Below are positions 33,201-40,679 of a stretch of 46,540 nucleotides of DNA, one piece after another. The translations under genes were made by a program, and so were the position numbers. Position 1 is the first letter of the stretch. Each line of letters starts with the position of its first letter. This stretch comes from an uncultured Acidimicrobiales bacterium (lineage in GTDB: Bacteria > Actinomycetota > Acidimicrobiia > Acidimicrobiales > SZUA-35): the NCBI GenBank assembly GCA_937997485.1, contig CALKTH010000140.1, positions 1-46,540 of the forward strand, given 5' to 3'. Under the pieces are notes generated by a model that saw nothing but the letters and a program-made list of their open reading frames with translations, was not told the origin of the DNA and made no database searches.

Positions 33201-33710
33201 ATGTCCCGGCGCATCCGTCTTCTCGTGGCTCTTCTTGCGGCCATGGCATTGACGATGGCGGCGTGTGCCGCCGGCCCGGAGACGGAACTGGCAGCCGGCG
33301 ACGACGTCGTGATGACGCTCGACGGGGCGGACATCAATCTCTTCGCCCCATCCGAGAAGCCGAGAGTCTTGTGGTTCTGGGGGCCGTATTGAGGCTCCTG
33401 CCAACGGGAAGCCGATGCGGTCGCATGGGTACAGAAACAGTTCGGCGACGACGTTGAGTTCATCGGTGTCGCCGGCGCCTATCCGGTCGAGGACGTAGCG
33501 GCGTTCCCCGAGAAGTACTGGGTCGACACCTTCGCCCACGTACACGATGTCGACGGCTCGATTTTCGATGCTTTCGGCGTGACGGGGCACCCCACGACCG
33601 TCTACGTCCGTACCGACGGCACGATCGAGAAGGTCAGCGTTGGCGCCGGCGCCCCGCAGAAGTTGAACGAGCGGGTCGGCCTGCTCGCCGCCGGCGAATC
33701 GGTGCCGTAG
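33201..33710 (+). CDS. Putative selenoprotein: TlpA/ResA-like thioredoxin-fold lipoprotein with UxxC
   Basis: Read with TGA 33390-33392 as selenocysteine, this is a 169-residue protein. Residues 1-22 are a lipoprotein signal (core LLVALLAAMALTM, then A-A-C22). The thioredoxin fold follows: RVLWFWGPY-U64-GSC67-QREA is the redox motif with Sec at the first Cys position; FGVTGHPTTVYVRTDG contains the cis-Pro (P131). Reading stops at TAG 33708-33710. Without Sec insertion only a 63-residue fragment would be made. The 105 codons after the TGA stay open and keep the fold's strands and cis-Pro loop, which argues for selection on the full protein. A hairpin at 33412-33428 resembles a bacterial SECIS element. 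The likely job is thiol-disulfide exchange outside the membrane, perhaps reduction of apocytochrome c. TAGAAC lies seven bases before ATG 33201. Confidence 0.8.
33412..33428 (+). promoter_or_regulatory. Candidate SECIS hairpin in the selenoprotein mRNA
   Basis: The stem is C33412-G33428, C33413-G33427, a bulged G33414 on the 5' side, then ATGC (33415-33418) paired with GCAT (33423-33426) around the loop GGTC (33419-33422). The loop begins 27 bases after the TGA. A GGUC loop and a 5'-side bulge are features of the E. coli fdhF SECIS that SelB recognises. Confidence 0.6.
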
Positions 33711-33721
33711 GACGCACTCTG

Positions 33722-34468
33722 GTGAAAGACAGCACTTCAGCCTTCGAGCTCGTCCACTGGCACTGCCTGGTCGCCGATGGTCAGCCACTGCAGCGATCCC
33801 GAGAGATCGCTCGGTCATGGCGGAATCGGGAACCGTCAGCCAGCATCTTCCGTGCCGCGGACGACGCGGAGCGCTCGAGTGTGGAGCCGATCGGAGTCAG
33901 TCTCGTCGAGACCGAGTTGCCGGCGGGAGCGAGCGAGGCCGTCAGGAGGCTTGCGCTGCTCGACACCGTCGAGCGACGGCAGCTGATCGTGAAGGCCTTT
34001 GTCGAAGGGAGGCGATTGCCGGACATCGAAAAGCTCGTCGGCCCCATTCGAGAACTTGACCCGTGTGTACCGGCGCCCCCAGATCGGCGGCACCGGCGGA
34101 CGCTGCCGATCGCTTTGGTCGGGGGTGCCGCACTGGCCGCCATCGCTCTGCTTTCCTCGACCGGTTCGACTGGCACAAGTGACCTGGCCACGCAGGGCGA
34201 ACGCCTCATCAGCACGACCTCGGCTCCCGTCGTGGAGACGACCGAGCCGTCGGTTCCGCTCGTTGTTGCGCCCGACAGGCAGGTGGAGCTCATCATCGAG
34301 GCAGGTGTTGTCGTACGCCTCGATCCGAGCACTCGCGAGCGGCTGTGGTCCACCTCGGCGTTCGACGACGTGAGCATCATTGACGTGAACGGCGACATCA
34401 TCACGATCGACTCCGCTGGCCGTCGCCTCTACCTCAGCCTTCGCGACGGAACCCTCCTCCCGCCCTGA
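33722..34468 (+). CDS. Single-pass membrane protein of unknown function
   Basis: A 248-residue protein I do not recognise. Residues 1-125 are soluble and mostly helical; RLALLDTVERRQLIVKAFVEGRRLPDIEKLVG recalls, weakly, the helix-turn-helix of sigma factor region 4, where a hydrophobic helix precedes a D/E-I-x-x-L-x-G turn. A membrane helix lies at about 127-147. The outward part has a Thr/Ser/Val-rich linker and a C-terminal ~70 residues with short beta repeats (VVRLDPSTRERLWSTSAFDD, IDVNGDIITIDSAGRRLYL), perhaps one or two PQQ/propeller-like blades. GTG 33722 follows the selenoprotein stop by 11 bases, so the two are probably co-transcribed. A membrane-bound regulator is possible but unproven. 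Confidence 0.65.
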   Translation: MKDSTSAFELVHWHCLVADGQPLQRSREIARSWRNREPSASIFRAADDAERSSVEPIGVSLVETELPAGASEAVRRLALLDTVERRQLIVKAFVEGRRLPDIEKLVGPIRELDPCVPAPPDRRHRRTLPIALVGGAALAAIALLSSTGSTGTSDLATQGERLISTTSAPVVETTEPSVPLVVAPDRQVELIIEAGVVVRLDPSTRERLWSTSAFDDVSIIDVNGDIITIDSAGRRLYLSLRDGTLLPP

Positions 34469-34484
34469 CCGGGAATCAGGTTGC

Positions 34485-34514
34485 TTGACACCGCACGGTG
34501 GTCACGCGTAGCGT
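34485..34514 (+). promoter_or_regulatory. Sigma70-type promoter of the sugar ABC importer operon
   Basis: TTGACA (34485-34490) and TAGCGT (34509-34514) are separated by 18 bases. Initiation near 34521 places the LacI-type palindrome immediately downstream, so a bound repressor would block the polymerase. Confidence 0.7.
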
Positions 34515-34523
34515 CCTTTCCGG

Positions 34524-34543
34524 TTTCCGAAACGTTTCGGAAA
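34524..34543 (+). promoter_or_regulatory. LacI-family operator before the importer operon
   Basis: TTTCCGAAACGTTTCGGAAA is a perfect 20-bp palindrome with the central CG and GAAACGTTTC core typical of LacI/GalR operators. The same 14-bp core recurs at 40657-40670 before the mannosidase gene. Confidence 0.85.
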
Positions 34544-34579
34544 GCCAACAAACGGAAGAATCTACGCAAGGGGAGAGCT

Positions 34580-36001
<1,422 letters not shown>

Positions 36002-36030
36002 TCCTCGCGAGGTCTCCCCTCACATGAGAT

Positions 36031-36067
36031 GGTGACTCTCCAGCGCTGCTCGCGCTGGAGAGTCACC
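36031..36067 (+). terminator. Long intercistronic hairpin after the binding-protein gene
   Basis: GGTGACTCTCCAGCG (36031-36045) pairs perfectly with 36053-36067, and the stem can extend outward with one bulge (36028-36030 with 36069-36071). No T run follows. It may end most transcripts or protect the upstream mRNA end, giving more binding protein than permease. Confidence 0.7.
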
Positions 36068-36138
36068 CATCATGGGGGATGGCCGCTTGTGAAGGCTGTG
36101 TGAGTGAGCTACTGGTACGAGATGACAGCAACGCCTCA

Positions 36139-37557
36139 ATGACAACAGAGCTCGTGAGTGAACCGGAAGCGGCCATTGTCGAGGGACCGCGACGGAAACG
36201 TCGTCAGAAGCTGGTTCCGTACCTGCTGATCGCTCCGACCCTGATCTTTCTCGCTTTGTTCTTCGCCTATCCCATGGTGCAGGGCCTCATCCTTGCGGTC
36301 TACGACGATGAGGCCGTGCTCCCTGTGTTGGATAAGCCGACGATCGACGGCAACCAGAACGGCCAGCTGCCCCAAGGATCCTCCGTCGAGATTCTCGATC
36401 GGCAGGGCAACCTCATCGAGGGCGAGGTGACCTCGGACCTGCTGACTGAACTCTGGTTCCGAGTGTCGTCAGAGGACGGCGCGCAAGGTTGGGCGCCGGA
36501 AACGCGCATTCGTGTTCGAGAGGAGTCGAGCGACGGGACACCCCTGATCGGGACGGTTCGGACGAAGCTCGGCGCTGAGGCTGATCCTCTGACGGACCTC
36601 TTCGAGGTCCCGAACGAGTCGTCAGAGGTGGCCGCCAAGGTTGAGCCCTCGGTGCGTGTGGCGATCGAAGACACGGCGACGCTGGAAGTCTGGTTCCAGG
36701 TCCGAGCTTCTGGCGAGACGGCCGACGAACTCGGCTTGGTCGAAGGTTGGGCGCCCTCCAGGTTCGTTCAGATCTTTGGAGATGAGGTGTCCGGTCGCAT
36801 CGACCGCGGCACTGATGGGGTCTTCACGACCCGGTTCGTTGAGAAGATGGTGGAGGATCGGTTCTTCGGTCCGGCGTGGCGAACCACGCTCATCTTGATG
36901 GTGCTGATTCTTCCGATTCAGTTCGTCCTGGCCACGCTGATGGCGCTGGTGATCCACGCCCGAGTGAAAGCGAACTCGCTCTTTCTCTACATCTTCTCCA
37001 TTCCGATGGGGATGAGCGATCTCGCCGTCGGCATTCTCTTCTTCTCAATCTTCACCGGCAACGGCCTGCTCAACTCGGTGCTCGAGGGGGTGGGAATCCT
37101 CGATGACCCGAAGGTGTTTTTGTCCAGCGACACGCGCAACTGGATCATTGCCGCCATCGTTCTCGCTGAACTGTGGCGCGCCACCTCGATCGTGATGGTG
37201 ATCGTGGTGTCGGGACTGCAAGCCATACCCGACGAAACGCTCGAGGCCGCTGAGCTCTTCGGAGCGTCCTATTGGAAGCGTGTGCGTTACATCATGCTCC
37301 CGCTGCTGAAGCCCAGTCTGCAGGTTGCTTTGATCCTGCGAACGATCCTCGCCTTCCAGGTTTTCGCTGTGGTCATCGCTCTTGGCGGCGGCGAGATCGT
37401 CACGGTGCTGGCCAATGAGACGTACCGGCAGTACTTCGAGTTGCGCAACACCAACGTGGCATCCGCGTACGCCGTGTTCATCCTGTTGATGTCACTGGCC
37501 AGCGCGATCTTCTACCTTCGAGCCGTTCGAACACAGCAGGAGACCAGCGGATCGTGA
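36139..37557 (+). CDS. ABC sugar permease, MalF type, with large SH3-like outward insert
   Basis: A 472-residue permease. TM1 is at about residues 28-47. An outward insert of about 180 residues (about 55-235) precedes the remaining five or so helices (about 250-465). The insert contains two similar units: LTELWFRVSSEDGAQGWAPE and LEVWFQVRASGETADELGLVEGWAPSRFV, each with W-F-x-V ... G-W-A-P, resembling bacterial SH3 (SH3b) repeats. The coupling EAA loop is ETLEAAELFGASYWKRVRYIMLPLL. ATG 36139 is chosen for a normal length before TM1, but its ribosome binding site is poor and the frame is open back to 36079. Its TGA overlaps the next GTG. The insert may contact the binding protein or the cell wall. 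Confidence 0.85.
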   Translation: MTTELVSEPEAAIVEGPRRKRRQKLVPYLLIAPTLIFLALFFAYPMVQGLILAVYDDEAVLPVLDKPTIDGNQNGQLPQGSSVEILDRQGNLIEGEVTSDLLTELWFRVSSEDGAQGWAPETRIRVREESSDGTPLIGTVRTKLGAEADPLTDLFEVPNESSEVAAKVEPSVRVAIEDTATLEVWFQVRASGETADELGLVEGWAPSRFVQIFGDEVSGRIDRGTDGVFTTRFVEKMVEDRFFGPAWRTTLILMVLILPIQFVLATLMALVIHARVKANSLFLYIFSIPMGMSDLAVGILFFSIFTGNGLLNSVLEGVGILDDPKVFLSSDTRNWIIAAIVLAELWRATSIVMVIVVSGLQAIPDETLEAAELFGASYWKRVRYIMLPLLKPSLQVALILRTILAFQVFAVVIALGGGEIVTVLANETYRQYFELRNTNVASAYAVFILLMSLASAIFYLRAVRTQQETSGS

Positions 37558-38396
37558 GCACTCCCGTGATTCCGGAACGAAAGCCGAAGCTGACCGCCGG
37601 CCGACTCGGTACCTATGCCGGGGCGATCGCCATCGCTCTGTGGATCGTCATTCCGATTTTCTTCGTGTTCTCGATGGCGTTCACGACTCAAGAAACGGTG
37701 CGGTCGTACCCCAAGGGGTTCTTGCCCTTCATTCCGTTCTCCACCGACACGATGGAGTTCTTCCTCAGCTCAGACGGAGTGGCCGAGGGTCTCATCAACA
37801 GCTTGATCGTCGCCGTGATCACGCTGGTCCTGTCGACCGCGCTGGCGGCTCCGGCCGGCTACGCGATTTCCCGCTACCTGTTCCCCGGTCGGGATCTGTT
37901 CCGCCTGTCGATCCTCGCCGTTCGGGCGTTTCCGGTGGTTGTCCTGTCGATCCCGCTCGCCGTGCTCTTTCTTCGGATTGGGTTGTTCGACAGCATTCTC
38001 AGCCTCGCGCTGATGCATACGGCCCTCACGTTGCCGACGACGGTCTTGGTGATCGCCAGTGTGTTCGCCAGCGTCCCGTATGAGCTCGAAGAAGCCGGTC
38101 AGGTCTTCGGCGCATCGCCGTTTCAGGCCTTCCGCTACATCGTCCTTCCACTCGTCCTGCCGGGTATTGCAGCCTCTTCTGTCTTCACCTTCGTGCTGTC
38201 GTGGAACGAGGTCTTTGCTGCCAGCGTGCTCACCCTGGAGAATCGAACGCTCCCAGCGCTGTTGCTGACTCGACTCTCCAGCTCTTCGGACGCGTTCCAG
38301 TTCGCAGGCGGGTTCTTCCTCATGGTCCCGTCGTTGATCTTCATGTTCTTCATCCGCAAGTACCTGTTCAACATGTGGGGCCAGGTTTCCAAGTAG
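37554..38396 (+). CDS. ABC sugar permease, MalG type
   Basis: A 280-residue permease with six helices and the EAA coupling loop YELEEAGQVFGASPFQAFRYIVLPLVLPG (about 180-208). It forms the channel with the MalF-type partner. GTG 37554 overlaps the upstream stop (GTGA). The stop lies 18 bases before the ATPase gene. Length and helices are normal for the family. Confidence 0.93.
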   Translation: MSTPVIPERKPKLTAGRLGTYAGAIAIALWIVIPIFFVFSMAFTTQETVRSYPKGFLPFIPFSTDTMEFFLSSDGVAEGLINSLIVAVITLVLSTALAAPAGYAISRYLFPGRDLFRLSILAVRAFPVVVLSIPLAVLFLRIGLFDSILSLALMHTALTLPTTVLVIASVFASVPYELEEAGQVFGASPFQAFRYIVLPLVLPGIAASSVFTFVLSWNEVFAASVLTLENRTLPALLLTRLSSSSDAFQFAGGFFLMVPSLIFMFFIRKYLFNMWGQVSK

Positions 38397-38414
38397 CCGA
38401 GGGGCTTCCGCCAG

Positions 38415-39515
38415 ATGGCAGAGATCCGTATCGAGAAAGTCAGCAAGGTCTTCAATGGCGCCTACGCGGTGCGAGAGGCGGACCTTGTCATCGAAGACAA
38501 AGAGTTCCTCGTGCTTCTGGGCCCGAGCGGGTGCGGCAAGACCACTCTGCTGCGGGCTGTTGCAGGCCTCGGCATGGCGGACGCGGGCCGCATCACGATC
38601 GACGGACGAGACGTCACCTATCTGCGCCCCGGCGATCGCAAGATCTCCATGGTGTTTCAGAGCTACGCGATCTTCCCGCACATGACCGTGCGGGAGAACA
38701 TCGGTTTCGGGTTGAAGATGAATGGCGTTTCGGCTGCGGAGACCGCCCGCAACGTCGATGAGGCGGCTGAGCTGTTACACATCGAGGAGCTTCTTGATCG
38801 CCGCCCAAGCGATATGAGCGGAGGTCAGCGTCAGCGAGTTGCCGTCGCCCGAGCGCTGGCGATGAAGGCGGAGGTCCTTCTGATGGACGAGCCGCTGTCG
38901 AACCTCGATGCTCTGCTCCGGCTCGAGATGCGGGCTGAGCTCAAGCGCCTGCTGGCGGATGTCGGAGCCACGACGATCTACGTCACACACGACCAGATCG
39001 AGGCGCTGAGCATGGGCGACCGGATCGCTGTCATGAAGGATGGCGTCATTCAACAAGTCGATGGCCCGTCCGAGGTCTACGCCCACCCTGCCAACCGTTT
39101 CGTTGGAAGCTTCATTGGCAACCCTCCGATGAACTTCCTCGACGGCCAGGTGGTCCAGAGCGCCGACGGGGTCCGGGTCCAGGTTGGTCAGAGCTCGATC
39201 ACGCCCAGCCCCACAAGCGTTTCAGCACTCACCGACTTTGTTGGTGAGGGTGTCGTGGTCGGGATTCGGGCCGAGAACACCGAGGTGCTGAACGAGCCGC
39301 GAGGCGACGCGGTCAAGGTGGACGTGAGGGTCGTGGAGCCACTCGGGTCGCAGAATCTGCTGACCATCACGGTCGGTGGGAATCTCATGAAGGTGGCGAC
39401 TCATCCCACCTTCGAGACTTCACCTGGCGCCGATCTGTGGATTCGCTTTCCACCCGAGCAGATCCGTTGGTACGACGCTTCCTCACATGCACTGCTGGTT
39501 GGGGGCCCGGACTGA
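38415..39515 (+). CDS. ABC sugar importer ATPase (MalK/UgpC type)
   Basis: A 366-residue ATPase. Walker A GPSGCGKTT (36-44), Q-loop VFQSYAIFPHMTV, signature MSGGQRQRVAVARAL, Walker B VLLMDEPLSNLD and switch HDQIEAL are complete. The C-terminal ~130 residues form the TOBE/OB regulatory domain of MalK/UgpC proteins (VVGIRAENTEVL, VRVVEPLGSQNLLTI). It energises the two permeases encoded upstream, with which it forms one operon. Confidence 0.95.
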   Translation: MAEIRIEKVSKVFNGAYAVREADLVIEDKEFLVLLGPSGCGKTTLLRAVAGLGMADAGRITIDGRDVTYLRPGDRKISMVFQSYAIFPHMTVRENIGFGLKMNGVSAAETARNVDEAAELLHIEELLDRRPSDMSGGQRQRVAVARALAMKAEVLLMDEPLSNLDALLRLEMRAELKRLLADVGATTIYVTHDQIEALSMGDRIAVMKDGVIQQVDGPSEVYAHPANRFVGSFIGNPPMNFLDGQVVQSADGVRVQVGQSSITPSPTSVSALTDFVGEGVVVGIRAENTEVLNEPRGDAVKVDVRVVEPLGSQNLLTITVGGNLMKVATHPTFETSPGADLWIRFPPEQIRWYDASSHALLVGGPD

Positions 39516-39547
39516 CGCAGATCAGCCTGGTGCACGAGGGGTGGGCG

Positions 39548-39553
39548 TATGCT
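39548..39553 (+). promoter_or_regulatory. -10 hexamer TATGCT before the lacI leader ORF
   Basis: TATGCT, preceded by GGGCG, lies nine bases before ATG 39563. It could start a separate lacI transcript with a leader of a few bases before the small ORF. Confidence 0.4.
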
Positions 39554-39562
39554 CTGCGACCG

Positions 39563-39616
39563 ATGAGGAGCGACGATGACGATGTGCTGCTCCAGAGCGG
39601 CCACGGACGCTCGTGA
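39563..39616 (+). CDS. 17-codon leader ORF overlapping the lacI start
   Basis: ATG 39563 opens a 17-residue frame (MRSDDDDVLLQSGHGRS) whose TGA overlaps the GTG of the LacI gene (GTGA). The four consecutive Asp are notable. It sits next to a -10 hexamer, so ribosomes loading on a near-leaderless mRNA could be handed to the regulator start, which lacks its own ribosome binding site. It could also be noncoding. Confidence 0.4.
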   Translation: MRSDDDDVLLQSGHGRS

Positions 39617-40638
39617 GCCGGCCGACGCTGAGAGATGTGGCCCGGGAGGCTGGCCTTTCCGTTACGCAGGTGTCCCGGGCGCTCAACGGCCACGATGACG
39701 TGGCGAAAGCAACGATGCAGCACGCCCGCGCTGTGGCTGACCGCATGGGTTACGTGCCCAACCGCGAGGCCAGGCGTCTGAAAGCCCCGCATCTTCGCAC
39801 GGGAACCTACGGGCTGATTCTGCCCGACGAGAGCCTTCGATTCTCCGACCCGTTCTTCGGCGAGCTGTTGACGTCGATGGTCGCCGAAGCCGGTGCTCAG
39901 GGTCGCGAGATCCATCTCGCGACGTCCGGCGCTGGCGCTGACGCAGTGGCGCCGTATCGCACAGCTGTGCGAGAACAGCGCGTGGATGGGTTCGTTCTCG
40001 TACGAACCTCCGTCGACGATGACCGTCTCGACTTCCTGCTTGATGCCAAGATCCCGTTCGTGTCCTTCGGCCGGCCACCGGGCCGTGAGGGCTTTGCGTC
40101 GGTGGACTTCGACGGTCAGGGCGTCGAGTCCGCGGTGGCGCACCTGGTGGAGCTTGGGCATCGCCGCGTGGCTTGCCTCGCTGAGCCGGAGCGTTACAGC
40201 TTGGGTGCGTCACGCCGTCAAGCCTTTCGCGATGCTGCCATCAAGCACGGACTCGATGTGAGTGAGCAAGACATTCTCGAGGCAGGTTTCCATGAGCAGG
40301 CCGGGTTCGAAGCAGCATCGCGGGTGCTCGGTTTGTCAGAGCCGCCGACCGGCATCATCGCTCTGAACGACCTTCTGGCGCTCGGTGCGTTGGAGGCTGC
40401 GGCCTCACTCGAACTCGGCGTGCCGTCGGACGTGAGCGTCGTGGGATTCGACGACATCGCAGCGGCGCGACTGGTGACACCTGCGCTCACGACCCTGCGC
40501 CAATCGCCAGGTGTCGTCGGAAGGCTGTTGCTCGAGGAGCTCGACCAGGCCGTGGACCGGGCGGCGAACGAAGAGCGTTCGCGGCTGGTGCAGTCTGAGC
40601 TGATCATTCGCTCATCGACGGGACCGGCTCGGAGCTGA
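39613..40638 (+). CDS. LacI-family transcriptional repressor of the mannoside regulon
   Basis: A 341-residue regulator. The N-terminal helix-turn-helix and hinge helix are clear (TLRDVAREAGLSVTQVSRAL, then RAVADRMGYVPN, residues 4-50). The periplasmic-binding-like effector domain follows (GLILPDESLRFSDPFF, FVSFGRPPGREGFASVDFDG, LVELGHRRVACLAEP, GIIALNDLLALGALEAA, VSVVGFDDIAAARLVTPALTT). It should bind the palindromes at 34524-34543 and 40657-40670 and release them on binding a sugar. GTG 39613 is taken because it places the HTH at the N terminus. It lies 97 bases after the ATPase gene and before the mannosidase gene. Confidence 0.94.
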   Translation: MSRPTLRDVAREAGLSVTQVSRALNGHDDVAKATMQHARAVADRMGYVPNREARRLKAPHLRTGTYGLILPDESLRFSDPFFGELLTSMVAEAGAQGREIHLATSGAGADAVAPYRTAVREQRVDGFVLVRTSVDDDRLDFLLDAKIPFVSFGRPPGREGFASVDFDGQGVESAVAHLVELGHRRVACLAEPERYSLGASRRQAFRDAAIKHGLDVSEQDILEAGFHEQAGFEAASRVLGLSEPPTGIIALNDLLALGALEAAASLELGVPSDVSVVGFDDIAAARLVTPALTTLRQSPGVVGRLLLEELDQAVDRAANEERSRLVQSELIIRSSTGPARS

Positions 40639-40656
40639 TACAACATTCGGACCTGT

Positions 40657-40670
40657 CCGAAACGTTTCGG
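40657..40670 (+). promoter_or_regulatory. LacI-family operator before the mannosidase gene
   Basis: CCGAAACGTTTCGG is a perfect 14-bp palindrome identical to the core of the operator at 34524-34543. It ends ten bases before the mannosidase start. TGATACAAC at 40636-40644 could be an extended -10 element, which puts the operator just after the start point. Confidence 0.8.
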
Positions 40671-40679
40671 GACTACACC

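Noticed and set aside
33081..33392. Genome-wide reading of TGA as tryptophan
   Set aside because: TGA ends many clearly bounded genes here, including ffh, rpsP, ftsY and the coupled GTGA/ATGA junctions, so it is a normal stop. One of the two in-frame TGAs also replaces Cys, not Trp.
36122..36142. Six-codon ORF overlapping the MalF-type permease start
   Set aside because: Too short to judge; it could be chance and has no good ribosome binding site.
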